Numbered from the stretch's first letter, positions 1 to 7,656 are shown. The stretch: 10,632 nucleotides of DNA from Planctomycetota bacterium (GCA_029977045.1 JAPOLP010000120.1:1-10632); one strand, 5' to 3'. A program made the numbers and translations. The notes: a model not told the origin generated them from the sequence alone.

Positions 1-2241
1 CCGCGATTCACGCTGCATCACGGCGAATCGCTGACGCATCTGAAGGACCTGGGAATCAATCTCGTCTGGATCGACGACTACGCCGACCAGGAACGTCTGC
101 GGGAGATTCGCGGGAACGAAATGTGGGCGATGGCGACTCCGCCGCAGGGTCGCATCAACGACGGGCCCGGTGCGGATTCCATCGAACTGAGCCTCAACAC
201 GTTTGACCGAACCAGCGACGGAATTCTGTTCTGGTATATGGGCACCCGAATTCCCGGCACTCAAAAAGCTCGCGAACGGCTGACGACGCAGGTGCGGCTG
301 GTTCGCGGAGCCGATCGCGACTTTGGTCGACCGGTCATCGCAGACATTGGCGGGTACGAGCGTCCGTACTCGCGACTGCTGGACGGCGTCGGCCTGAGCC
401 GGCATCCGCTGCAGACCGAGTTCTCGCTGCATCGCTATCGCCAGTTCCTGACACAGAAGTATCGGCAGATGCGGCCAGGAACGTTCGTCACGACCTGGAT
501 TCAGACGGAATTCGACCCTGACCTGCCAACGGGTTTGCAGACGCCGCCACTCATCGAGCCCGAGCAGATTCGTCTGCAGACGTTCGCCGCAATTGCTGCC
601 GGGTATCAGGGCATCGGTTTCTGGAAACGGACTTCGCTCGAAGACGATTTCACCGGATCCCGCGAGCGTGAACTGGCGATCGCGATCACGAACGAGGAGC
701 TCGCGCTGCTGGAACCGTGGCTCGCAACGCGAACGATTACCGACTTCCAGCGAGTACCTGTCAGTTCCGGTGGGAGCAGCCAACCTGGCCAGACAAAGTT
801 GCGGCAGATCGCCCTGCCAAGCCTGTTCAACCGCAACAGTCAGCCGGCCAGTGCCGCACTGGGTGGTAACACTGACGAGCCGCGCGACCAGATCGAGCTG
901 GCCATGATTCACGGGCCGAACGGGCTGCTGCTGCTGCCGATCTGGTATCAGCGGGATGCTCAGTTCGTCCCCGGTCGGATGGCGTCGCGATCCGTGACAC
1001 TGACGATTCCCGGCGTCCCCGACACGGCAACTGTCTGGCGCGTCTCGACCACCGACGTCCGCACCGTCGAACGCACTCCGGGAGTCGGCGGCGACCAGAT
1101 TCACATTGACGACTTCGATCAGGTCGCCGCTCTGGTCGTTTCGACCGACCCGAACTGGGGCCGCATCCTGCGGGAACGGATCAATCCGCGAAGAACCCGC
1201 AACGCGGCTCTCTGGGTCGAACTGGCAGAACTCAAACTGGCCCGCGTCCGGCAGACAAACGAAGAACTGCATGAACTCGGCGTTGCCAGTTCGCAGGCTC
1301 CACAGTTGTTGAGCACGGCTCAGGGACTCGTCGAAGCGGCTCGCAACGCGCTCAGCCATCTGCAGGATGCGGAGCGGTCCGGCGACGGTCGCGTTGTTGC
1401 GGCGAGTTTCGCGCAGGCTGGCGGTGACGCTCACACAGTTCGCTCGTGGTGCGACACGGCGTTGCAGTCGTTGCGAGTCCTGCAGCGATCTCACTGGGAG
1501 AGCGCGGTTCTTCAGAACTCGTCTCCGTTAACGAGCCCGTACACGCTGAGTTTCAACACGCTGCCGGAGCACTGGCGGTTCGTTCGGCGACTTGGAGCCA
1601 GCAGCCCTGGCACGTCCGAGAATCTTCTGCCCGACGGCGACTTCGAGAACACCGACACGGAACGGATGATCGAGACCGGCTGGAAGAACTGGCAGGAACC
1701 GATCGATGGCGTGCGTGCCGCCGCCGAACTGGTTCCGTCGCGTTCCGGCAGCGGGCTCGCTCTGCGTCTGCTCGCGGTACCCGAGCCGAATTCGGATCCG
1801 GAGATTGAAGTTTGTGGTGCTCCGGTCGCGATCCGCACGCCGCGCATTCAGATTCCCGGCGACTCGATCGTCCATATCAAGGGACGGATTCGCCTGCCCG
1901 TCGCTCCGGAAGGAACGCTCGACGGCGTCACCGTCACCGAGAGCCTCAACAGCGGACGTCTGAGCTGGACAAACGCGACGAACGGATGGGAATCGTTCGA
2001 GCTGATTCGGGAAGTCTCGGAAGACTCAGACCTGACGCTCACTTTGTCGCTGCACGGCTATGGAGACGTGTTCTTCGACGATCTGCAGGTCGTCTCAACG
2101 TCGCAGACCCCTCAGCCAGTCGCGCAGGCATCGGGCAAGTCTGATTCGTCAGCCTCAGAACCAGGAGCGATCCGTCGCACGCTTGAGCGGACGCGGGAAT
2201 TCCTCAACGGCCTGCCCGGCAGGGCTGGCCTGGGCAAGTGA
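1..2241 (+). CDS. Large multidomain protein, probable TIM-barrel glycoside-hydrolase-like with C-terminal jelly-roll (5' truncated)
   Basis: The frame is open from base 1 to the TGA at 2239-2241, giving 746 codons with no start visible. The ATG at 121 is internal, because upstream codons read as normal protein (for example LKDLGINLVWIDDY). In window codon numbering, residues 1-250 look like the second half of a TIM barrel. Strand-like segments include DGILFWYMGT, RPGTFVTTWIQTE and AAGYQGIGFW, the last with the aromatic end typical of beta-8 in clan-A glycosidases. Residues about 300-384 resemble the beta-sandwich that follows such barrels. Residues about 399-505 are helical and rich in Leu, Ala, Glu and Arg. 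Residues about 541-700 begin NLLPDGDFEN and end GDVFFDDLQV, the hallmark ends of a CBM4/9-like galactose-binding jelly-roll. A Ser/Gln-rich tail follows. I infer an exported carbohydrate-related protein; any signal peptide would lie outside the window. I cannot assign catalytic residues, so enzymatic activity is unproven, and it could be a non-catalytic relative. Confidence 0.85.
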   Translation, partial: PRFTLHHGESLTHLKDLGINLVWIDDYADQERLREIRGNEMWAMATPPQGRINDGPGADSIELSLNTFDRTSDGILFWYMGTRIPGTQKARERLTTQVRLVRGADRDFGRPVIADIGGYERPYSRLLDGVGLSRHPLQTEFSLHRYRQFLTQKYRQMRPGTFVTTWIQTEFDPDLPTGLQTPPLIEPEQIRLQTFAAIAAGYQGIGFWKRTSLEDDFTGSRERELAIAITNEELALLEPWLATRTITDFQRVPVSSGGSSQPGQTKLRQIALPSLFNRNSQPASAALGGNTDEPRDQIELAMIHGPNGLLLLPIWYQRDAQFVPGRMASRSVTLTIPGVPDTATVWRVSTTDVRTVERTPGVGGDQIHIDDFDQVAALVVSTDPNWGRILRERINPRRTRNAALWVELAELKLARVRQTNEELHELGVASSQAPQLLSTAQGLVEAARNALSHLQDAERSGDGRVVAASFAQAGGDAHTVRSWCDTALQSLRVLQRSHWESAVLQNSSPLTSPYTLSFNTLPEHWRFVRRLGASSPGTSENLLPDGDFENTDTERMIETGWKNWQEPIDGVRAAAELVPSRSGSGLALRLLAVPEPNSDPEIEVCGAPVAIRTPRIQIPGDSIVHIKGRIRLPVAPEGTLDGVTVTESLNSGRLSWTNATNGWESFELIREVSEDSDLTLTLSLHGYGDVFFDDLQVVSTSQTPQPVAQASGKSDSSASEPGAIRRTLERTREFLNGLPGRAGLGK

Positions 2242-2461
2242 CAAACGATAGAGTCCGCGCCGTCTGACAAGCGATTCGCGGAGTCATTTTCGACTGGATT
2301 CAGACTGTCTGACGCGGTGAGTCACTGACCGCCGCCAGTGTCGAACGTCAGCGTGCTCCGACGATCGGCCATCACTTGCCGCCCGCTGACTGGTTCGTGA
2401 AGCGGCTCGCCTGGCTGAATCACCCCGCGAAGAAACTGCGTCCTGAGTCCAAACGGTGTCG

Positions 2462-2477
2462 CTCGGCGGTTGCCGAG
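2462..2477 (+). other. Small perfect stem-loop in the fbaA upstream region
   Basis: CTCGGC (2462-2467) and GCCGAG (2472-2477) form a perfect 6-bp stem around a GGTT loop, 56 nt before the fbaA start. No T-run follows, so it is not an intrinsic terminator. It lies in the 292-nt gap between the preceding stop and fbaA, where I see no convincing -35/-10 pair. It may be a leader hairpin if transcription starts upstream of it, or it may be chance in GC-rich DNA. Confidence 0.3.
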
Positions 2478-2521
2478 ACCGGAACCGACAACATCACCAG
2501 TCCACTCACTCTCACTTCCGC

Positions 2522-2526
2522 AAGGA
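2522..2526 (+). promoter_or_regulatory. Shine-Dalgarno sequence for fbaA
   Basis: AAGGA sits 7 nt before the ATG at 2534. It decides the start: the same frame is open back to an ATG at 2456, but the extra 26 residues (beginning MSLGGCRDRN) do not look like aldolase and have no ribosome-binding site. Confidence 0.7.
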
Positions 2527-2533
2527 ACCTGCA

Positions 2534-3565
2534 ATGCCAATCGCAACTCCGGCGCAGTACGCCGCCATGCTCGACGCCGCTCAGGAAGGCGGCTACGCCT
2601 ACCCCGCGATCAATGTCACCTCGATCATCACGATCAACGCCGCACTGAAGGCATTCGCCGACAAGGGCTCGGACGGGATCATTCAGTTCTCGACCGGTGC
2701 TGGCGAATTCGCTTCCGGCCTCAACGTCAAGGACGCCGTCTTCGGAACGATCACGCTCGCCGAAGCTGCTCACCGTCTGGCCTCGAAGTACAACGTGCTC
2801 ATTGGACTGCACACCGACCACTGCCAGCCGAAGAAGGTCGACGGCTTCCTGCGTCCGTTGATCGCTGCCACTGCCGAACGCCGCGCAGCCGGCAACGGCA
2901 ACCTGTTCAACTCGCACATGTTTGACGGTTCCGAACTGCCGCTCAGCGAGAACATGACGATCGCCAAGGACCTGCTGAAGGTCTGTGCTGAGAACGAAAT
3001 CATTCTCGAAGTCGAAGCCGGCGTCGTCGGCGGTGAAGAGGACGGCATCGACAACAGCGACATGCCAGCCGACAAGCTCTACACGACTCCGGAAGACATG
3101 GTCGCTGTGCACGAAGCTCTGAGCCCGCTCGGTCGCTACATGTTTGCCGCGACCTTCGGCAACGTACACGGCCACTACAAGCCGGGTGCCGTCAAACTGC
3201 GTCCGGAGATTCTGAAGAACGGCCAGAAGGCCGTCATCGAGAAGTTCGGCGCCGAAGCCGAGTTCGACCTCGTCTTCCACGGTGGTTCCGGAACTCCGGA
3301 TCACGAACTGCAGGAGACGCTGGACTACGGCGTCATCAAGATGAACATTGACACCGACACGCAGTACGCCTTCACGCGTCCGATCGTCGATTTCATGCTC
3401 AAGCACTATGACGAAGTGCTGAAGATCGATGGCGAAATCGGCAACAAGAAAGCCTACGACCCGCGTGCCTACCTGAAGCTGGCCGAAGCTGGCGTTGCCG
3501 ATCGTCTGGGCGTCGCCTGTGACGACCTGCGATCGACCGGCAAGAGCATCTGCGGCAAGGTCTGA
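2534..3565 (+). CDS. fbaA: Class II (class IIA-type) fructose-bisphosphate aldolase
   Basis: This 343-residue protein cleaves fructose 1,6-bisphosphate reversibly to dihydroxyacetone phosphate and glyceraldehyde 3-phosphate in glycolysis and gluconeogenesis. It is a cytosolic, zinc-dependent enzyme. Family motifs are all present. HTDHC carries the catalytic Asp95 and zinc ligand His96. VEAGVVGGEEDGIDNS (160-175) matches the metal/active-site loop, with Glu161 at the E. coli Glu174 position. FGNVHGHYKPG carries zinc ligand His212 and FHGGSG carries zinc ligand His249. KMNIDTDTQ matches the phosphate-binding strand. The arrangement resembles E. coli FbaA (359 aa) more than the shorter class IIB or tagatose enzymes, and the length is essentially complete. 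The start is the ATG with AAGGA 7 nt upstream. The gene stands alone: a 292-nt gap precedes it and a strong terminator begins 68 nt after its stop, so it is probably monocistronic. A long antisense reading frame over it is a codon-bias shadow. Confidence 0.97.
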   Translation: MPIATPAQYAAMLDAAQEGGYAYPAINVTSIITINAALKAFADKGSDGIIQFSTGAGEFASGLNVKDAVFGTITLAEAAHRLASKYNVLIGLHTDHCQPKKVDGFLRPLIAATAERRAAGNGNLFNSHMFDGSELPLSENMTIAKDLLKVCAENEIILEVEAGVVGGEEDGIDNSDMPADKLYTTPEDMVAVHEALSPLGRYMFAATFGNVHGHYKPGAVKLRPEILKNGQKAVIEKFGAEAEFDLVFHGGSGTPDHELQETLDYGVIKMNIDTDTQYAFTRPIVDFMLKHYDEVLKIDGEIGNKKAYDPRAYLKLAEAGVADRLGVACDDLRSTGKSICGKV

Positions 3566-3633
3566 TCGCCGCACGTTCAAACTCAGACCGGACACCGGCA
3601 TCTCTCACGAACTGACGATGGTGACGATTCTCG

Positions 3634-3661
3634 GGGCGAGCCATCATGGCTCGCCCTTTTT
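3634..3661 (+). terminator. Rho-independent terminator of fbaA
   Basis: GGGCGAGCC (3634-3642) pairs perfectly with GGCTCGCCC (3648-3656). The loop is 5 nt, or 3 nt if A43-T47 also pairs. A run of five T residues follows at 3657-3661. Its position 68 nt after the fbaA stop fits termination of that transcript. It also argues that the next gene has its own promoter, although the downstream reading frame is open back through this hairpin. Confidence 0.93.
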
Positions 3662-3890
3662 CATGCGCTGGCCAGATTCGCATTTCGCCTGGAGTTCACA
3701 GGGCCGGAGATCGGTTCCAAACCGTGTTCTCGTGACAAGCCGGTATGACGACTCGGGAAACCGCCTCCCGCGGAGCCCGCACAGACTGCGACGGCGACAC
3801 TCACCGAGTTTTCGAGCCAGATTCAGCGTGGAAGAACCGATGCGGGCCTGCCTTGAGTTCAGCCATCGCACCCGAGAACCGACGCCGACA
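3662..3890. other. Intergenic region before the coiled-coil gene
   Basis: This stretch separates the fbaA terminator from the chosen start of the coiled-coil gene. It should contain that gene's promoter, but I see no good sigma-70-like or sigma-54-like match. A short inverted repeat, CGGTT-CCA-AACCG (3712-3724), is too small to interpret. If translation starts at the ATG at 3840, the last 51 bases are coding. Confidence 0.4.
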
Positions 3891-4943
3891 ATGAGTAAGA
3901 CAGACGGACCGAATACAACAGCCACAGGCAGCGATACCGAGCTGCTCGACCTGCTCGCCGCCGAACTGAACGCGACCGAACCCGATGCGGAAGTCTGCGG
4001 TTCGCGAGTCGTGGAACTCGAACGGCGTCTTGCCGAGCGGAATCAGCTCGTCGAGATCCTGACCGAGCGACTGGAAAAGGCCGCCGACCAGATCGACCGG
4101 CTGCAGCGTTCCGGCGGGGCTCTCAAATCCGATGCCCCGGCTGGCCTGCCGCCCGAGTTCGTGAACGAACACCGCGACCTCGCCCAGCGGCTGGAAACAT
4201 TCCACAGCGCCTGGGAAGAACGCTACGAAGGCCCGTCCCTGCGCCGGATCGAAGCCTCGCTCGCCGAACTGGCCGAGCGTTTTGACGAGCTGCGTTCCAG
4301 CAGCCCGCCAGAAAGTCATTCGCGGACCAGGTCGGCTTCCACGTCAGGAGTCACGTCGTTCCTCGACCAGTTCAAGGACGACGAAAACGAACAAGCCGAG
4401 GACGCTGAAGTTCAGACGTCTTCGCAGAACAGGACGCATGGACACGGCCATCTTTCAGCTCGTCCCTCGTCATCGGGGCCAAATCGCATCGAGATCGTGC
4501 TGCTGACTCCGGAAGACGTCCATCTTCCCGAGAACGTTCCCCTGCCGGCGGCGATCGATGTGGAGCAGGCAACGCACGGAGATCTGCACGACGCCGTTCT
4601 GCAGCGTGATCGCTACCTGAACTGGCTCTGTCAGAAGGTCCGCACCCTCGCATCGCGTCTCGAAAGCTGGCTACGGCACTTCGAGAACGAGCAGAAGGGA
4701 ACGCCGTCGGGTGAACAGTTCCTCGAACTGCGACAGCTCATCCACAGCCAGCTACAGGTGCTGGAAGTCGAACTTTCGATTGAGCGGGCCAAACTCTTCC
4801 GCGAAGAGTCTCGACTCGAACAGGAACAGGAGCGTCTCACACGGGAACGCGAATTGTTCGACAAGGACCGAGGCAACACGTCAGGCAGCGAGAACGACAC
4901 CGCACTCATGAAACGCTGGAAACGCTTCATCCAGCCCGAGTAG
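3891..4943 (+). CDS. Coiled-coil protein of unknown function
   Basis: I do not recognise a named family. The 350-residue product (ATG at 3891, MSKTDGPNTT) is soluble-looking, with no signal peptide or membrane segment. Residues about 40-75 (ELERRLAERNQLVEILTERL) form a heptad-like helix. Another helical stretch spans about 85-135. A Ser/Asp/Glu-rich low-complexity linker with HGHGH covers about 138-195. A compact segment (NRIEIVLLTPEDVHLPENVP) follows. Residues about 220-335 form a long charged coiled coil rich in Glu, Arg, Gln and Leu, and the end is basic (MKRWKRFIQPE). The start is uncertain: the frame is open much further upstream, and an ATG at 3840 preceded by GGAAG (3830-3834) would add 17 residues. 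I prefer 3891 because the protein reads naturally from there, although it has no clear Shine-Dalgarno. It converges on the HDOD gene. A structural or scaffolding role is only a guess. Confidence 0.8.
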   Translation: MSKTDGPNTTATGSDTELLDLLAAELNATEPDAEVCGSRVVELERRLAERNQLVEILTERLEKAADQIDRLQRSGGALKSDAPAGLPPEFVNEHRDLAQRLETFHSAWEERYEGPSLRRIEASLAELAERFDELRSSSPPESHSRTRSASTSGVTSFLDQFKDDENEQAEDAEVQTSSQNRTHGHGHLSARPSSSGPNRIEIVLLTPEDVHLPENVPLPAAIDVEQATHGDLHDAVLQRDRYLNWLCQKVRTLASRLESWLRHFENEQKGTPSGEQFLELRQLIHSQLQVLEVELSIERAKLFREESRLEQEQERLTRERELFDKDRGNTSGSENDTALMKRWKRFIQPE

Positions 4944-5007
4944 CCGCAGACTCCGAGGGCTCTGTGGCTTTCAAGATGCCGCTACGAGAGGCCGCAGGAT
5001 CGAGACA

Positions 5008-5078
5008 TACCAGCACGAAGCGCAAGCGAGTGAATCATTTGAACGACGAAGTTCACTTGCTTGCGCTTCGTGCTCGTA
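5008..5078. repeat. REP-like long palindromic stem-loop between convergent genes
   Basis: A 23-nt left arm (5012-5034, beginning AGCACGAAGCGCAAGC) is the reverse complement of the right arm (5052-5074, ending GCTTGCGCTTCGTGCT) except for one G-T wobble. Beyond a C-C mismatch, three further pairs extend it to 5008 and 5078. The loop is 17 nt (5035-5051). There is no T-run, so it is not a classical intrinsic terminator. It lies 64 nt after the coiled-coil gene's stop and 47 nt after the HDOD gene's stop, so transcripts from both sides could fold it. From memory, GAAGCGCAAGCGAG-type palindromes are dispersed through planctomycete genomes, which would make this a REP-like element. That memory needs a genome count. 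Confidence 0.8.
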
Positions 5079-5125
5079 GATGAGGCAGGCCTTCAACCGT
5101 CCTCTTCCCGCTGCACATTCGGCGA

Positions 5126-6058
5126 TCAAACAGCCGCTTCTGCCAGCTCTGGCTGTGGCAGCTTGCGAGCATGCTCGTAGAACGGGATGTAGCTCGCCGA
5201 TTCGCGAGCATGCGGGGCGTACTCGGCATACACCGCGTCGGCAAACTTCTGCAGATCAAACGCGTTCCAGATCTCACCAAGTTTCTGCAGATGATTTATC
5301 CCGCAGGCAGCCTGTCGCAGCGGATCGGGCATCAAAGACGCCAGAGCAACTGCTGCCGCAGCTGAGTGACGCAGTTCTCGATCGGCCAGAATCTGCAAAC
5401 CGTGATGGTGATACAGCACGCAACAGATCAGGTCGTCCGGGAAGCCCCAGCTGAACATCACGCGGGCAGCCGCCTCGGCATGGTCCCAGCCAAACAGCTT
5501 CCGCTCGAACTCGATGAGGTTCGCCGGGTTCTCGTCCTGCTCCTTCAGAAAGTTCAGGTACTCGCCGTCGCGTTCATTCGTCAGCGTCGGCAGCAGGAAG
5601 TCGACCAGCAGGCCAGCCGAGAACGCCAGGTCCTCGTCCGCCTTCAGCAGCTTCGCGAGCTTGCGAGCCAGGATCGCCCGTTCCAGATTCGCGTTCCAGT
5701 AAGTTGCCAGGTTAACGAGTTTCAGCCCGCGAGCTGGCAACGAGTTCTGGACAGCTGCAGTGAGCAGGTGCAGTTTCGTTCGACGGATCCCCAGCGTCGC
5801 GATCGCATGGCGGGCCGAAGCGATGCGGTGTGACAGCGCGTTGGCACTCGCGTTCACCGTCCGCAGCAGCTCACAGGTCAGCCCCGTGTCCGACTCGACG
5901 ATGGCCGCGAGCGTGGCGACATCACAGTCCGGATCTTCCGCCTTTGCCGAAAACTCCGTCACTGCTTTAGGCAGGACGGGCAGCTTGATGTTCGGCAGAA
6001 GACTCTGATCAGGTGCCTCGCCGAGAACTTCCTGTCGTTTTTGAGCCCAGTCGACCAC
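5126..6058 (-). CDS. HDOD-domain protein
   Basis: This 310-residue protein is built almost entirely of one HDOD domain (about residues 22-235). HDOD is the HD-related output domain found in bacterial signalling proteins, where it acts by protein interaction rather than phosphohydrolysis. Visible signatures are LPVLPKAV (26-33), the DTGLTCELLRTVNAS segment (57-71), HAIATLGIRR (84-93), the FGWDHAEAAARVMFSWGFP segment (189-207) and HHHG (217-220). Where catalytic HD enzymes carry the GLLHD motif, this one reads GLLVD (149-153), so the metal-binding His-Asp pair is broken. No receiver, GGDEF or other partner domain is fused to it. The start is GTG, chosen because AAGGTG precedes it by about 5 nt on the minus strand. 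It diverges from bpt across 180 bp and converges with the coiled-coil gene. The pathway it serves cannot be told from context. Confidence 0.88.
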   Translation of the reverse strand: MVDWAQKRQEVLGEAPDQSLLPNIKLPVLPKAVTEFSAKAEDPDCDVATLAAIVESDTGLTCELLRTVNASANALSHRIASARHAIATLGIRRTKLHLLTAAVQNSLPARGLKLVNLATYWNANLERAILARKLAKLLKADEDLAFSAGLLVDFLLPTLTNERDGEYLNFLKEQDENPANLIEFERKLFGWDHAEAAARVMFSWGFPDDLICCVLYHHHGLQILADRELRHSAAAAVALASLMPDPLRQAACGINHLQKLGEIWNAFDLQKFADAVYAEYAPHARESASYIPFYEHARKLPQPELAEAAV

Positions 6059-6238
6059 GTTTCACCTTCATCCACGCTGGTTTCAATGGCAATCCGGAGG
6101 CAGCGATTCCCTGACCACTCCTCACCTGCAACCATATGTCGCGCCCTGCCGACGGCTGTTTGCTCAGCGCGACCTCCAGCCGATTTCAGGGAAACACCCC
6201 GCGTCATGCGGCCAGCCAGTGCGTGGTTCCCCCCATTC

Positions 6239-7012
6239 ATGCCCAGCCCAGCCACCATCGACCTGATTCGATTCACAACCGAGCCGTCCTCGTGCTCGTA
6301 CCTGAGCAGCGAATCCGCACAGCTCGAATACCGCGTCCCGATGAATCTCGACGCGACTGCCTTCGGCCAGCTTCTGCGTCGCGGCTGGCGACGGTTTGGC
6401 AATTACGTCTTCCGCCCGCAGTGCCCGATCTGCCGTTCATGCCGCAGCATCCGGGTTCCCACGGGCAGCTTCTCGCCAACAAAGAGCCAGCGAAAGACTT
6501 TGAGCCGCAACGCGCATATCGATGTCGAGGTCACCCGCCCTGACGTCACCGACGACCACGTCGATCTGTTCAACGCCTACCACAGCGACATGTCCCGCCG
6601 CCGCGGTTGGCCGGAGAACTCGACGTCGTTCCAGAACTACTACGAGAGCTTCATTGGCGGACGGTTCGAGTTCGCACGCGAGTTCCGTTACTGGAACGAA
6701 GACCGTCTCGTCGGCATCGGCATTGTCGACGAGGTCGCGGACGGCCTGTCGAGTGCCTACTTCTATCACGACCCCGCCTGGCGACGCCTCGGCCCCGGTA
6801 CGTTCTCGGTTCTGACCGAACTTCAGTACGCGAGCGATCGCGGCATCCCGTTTGTCTATCTCGGCTACTGGATTCGCGACAACGACTCCATGAACTACAA
6901 GGCGAACTTCCGACCGCACGAGCTGCTGGAAGCCTACGTCGACGACGAATGTGAACCCGTCTGGCATCTCGCCCCAAACACGACCGCAGAAGAAAACAGG
7001 ACTGACCAATGA
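6239..7012 (+). CDS. bpt: Bacterial aminoacyl-tRNA-protein transferase (Bpt/ATE family)
   Basis: Enzymes of this family move an amino acid from tRNA to the N-terminal Asp or Glu of a protein, marking it for ClpS/ClpAP in the N-end rule pathway. Characterised bacterial Bpt enzymes transfer leucine, while eukaryotic ATE1 transfers arginine. The 257-residue product has an ATE_N part with CSYL (Cys19) and CPICRSCRSIRVP (Cys62, Cys65, Cys68). The ATE_C part contains AYFYHDP (about 172-178), the LGPGTFSVLTELQYA segment, YLGYW (207-211) and MNYKANFRP (218-226). Length fits bacterial members. The Cys often found just before MNYK is replaced here (RDNDSMNYK). The start is the ATG at 6239, because homologues begin shortly before the CSYL motif. 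There is no clear Shine-Dalgarno, and an in-frame ATG at 6206 would add 11 residues. The stop overlaps the next gene's ATG by 4 nt. Leucine versus arginine specificity cannot be decided from sequence alone. Confidence 0.93.
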   Translation: MPSPATIDLIRFTTEPSSCSYLSSESAQLEYRVPMNLDATAFGQLLRRGWRRFGNYVFRPQCPICRSCRSIRVPTGSFSPTKSQRKTLSRNAHIDVEVTRPDVTDDHVDLFNAYHSDMSRRRGWPENSTSFQNYYESFIGGRFEFAREFRYWNEDRLVGIGIVDEVADGLSSAYFYHDPAWRRLGPGTFSVLTELQYASDRGIPFVYLGYWIRDNDSMNYKANFRPHELLEAYVDDECEPVWHLAPNTTAEENRTDQ

Positions 7013-7641
7013 CCTCTGCCAAGGAAACAATCCTCTATCTGGTTCGCCACGGAGCCACACCGTCAAACGAAGAAAAGCCGCGGCGTCTGCAGGGTAGCGG
7101 CGTCGACGGCAGCCTCAGTCCGCGCGGCGAGAAACAGGCGGAGCAGGTCGGCGAGTTCCTCTCGTCAGTCCCGCTCGACGCCGTCTTCTGCAGTCCGCTG
7201 AAGCGGGCTCGCGAGACCGCACTTCAGATCGCCTCGCGGCAGAACCTCGAAGCAGCGATCGTCGAACAGCTTCGTGAGGTCAATGTCGGTCGCTGGGAAC
7301 GCCTCGACTGGGGCACAATCCGCGAACAGTTTCCCGAGGACTACCACCGGTTTATCGAAGACTCGGCCCAGCACGGCTACGCGGGTGGTGAGTCATTCAC
7401 GGATGTCGTCAACCGCGTCGGCCCTGTGTTTGAAGAGCTGCTTGCGGCGAACGTCGGCAAGCGAATCGCCATCGTCGCCCACAGCGTCGTTAACCGAACC
7501 TGGCTGGCGAGCCTGCTCGGAGTCCCCCTCCGCATGGCCCGCGACCTGCCCCAGGACAACTGCTGCGTCAACGTCATCCGCTACCGCAACGGCCAGACAA
7601 AGCTCCAGACGCTGAACTCGCACTTCCACATCAGCGAATAA
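7009..7641 (+). CDS. Histidine phosphatase family protein (phosphoglycerate mutase-like)
   Basis: The 210-residue protein belongs to the histidine phosphatase superfamily, which forms a phospho-histidine intermediate to remove or shift phosphate groups. The catalytic RHG motif is at 13-15, with nucleophile His14. SPLKRARETA (62-71) supplies the phosphate-pocket Arg. Glu90 in LREVNVGRWE is the probable acid/base residue. The second catalytic His is His158 in IVAHSVVNR. Length matches cofactor-dependent PGM-like phosphatases such as CobC/GpmB-type proteins, but the substrate cannot be inferred: no cobalamin genes are nearby, and the usual SHGG is AHSV. The start overlaps the bpt stop as ATGA, with AGGA 7 nt upstream (6998-7001), so the two are probably co-transcribed and translationally coupled. 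It converges on the zinc-ribbon gene. Confidence 0.92.
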   Translation: MTSAKETILYLVRHGATPSNEEKPRRLQGSGVDGSLSPRGEKQAEQVGEFLSSVPLDAVFCSPLKRARETALQIASRQNLEAAIVEQLREVNVGRWERLDWGTIREQFPEDYHRFIEDSAQHGYAGGESFTDVVNRVGPVFEELLAANVGKRIAIVAHSVVNRTWLASLLGVPLRMARDLPQDNCCVNVIRYRNGQTKLQTLNSHFHISE

Positions 7642-7656
7642 CGAAGTTGCCCTTGT

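Noticed and set aside
2200..2241. CTGCC-C-GGCAG inverted repeat at the end of the first gene as a terminator
   Set aside because: The stem is 5 bp, lies within the coding region and has no T-run.
2313..2340. Overlapping short dyads (GCGGT...ACCGC, CACTG...CAGTG) after the first gene
   Set aside because: The stems are only 5 bp with no T-run or operator-like conservation visible. They are compatible with chance in GC-rich sequence.
2420..3601. A 393-codon open frame on the minus strand across fbaA
   Set aside because: It mirrors the aldolase gene exactly and has no recognisable domain or ribosome-binding site. It is a codon-bias shadow.
3495..3890. Upstream extension of the coiled-coil gene back into fbaA
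   Set aside because: It would overlap the fbaA 3' end and read through a strong terminator. The composition of the extra 132 residues does not resemble the rest. The ATG at 3840 remains an open alternative.
5171..5185. CGTAGAACGG inside the HDOD gene resembling the 7657 repeat
   Set aside because: Only about 10 bases match and they are explained by coding sequence (YEH-type codons on the minus strand). The palindromic part is missing.
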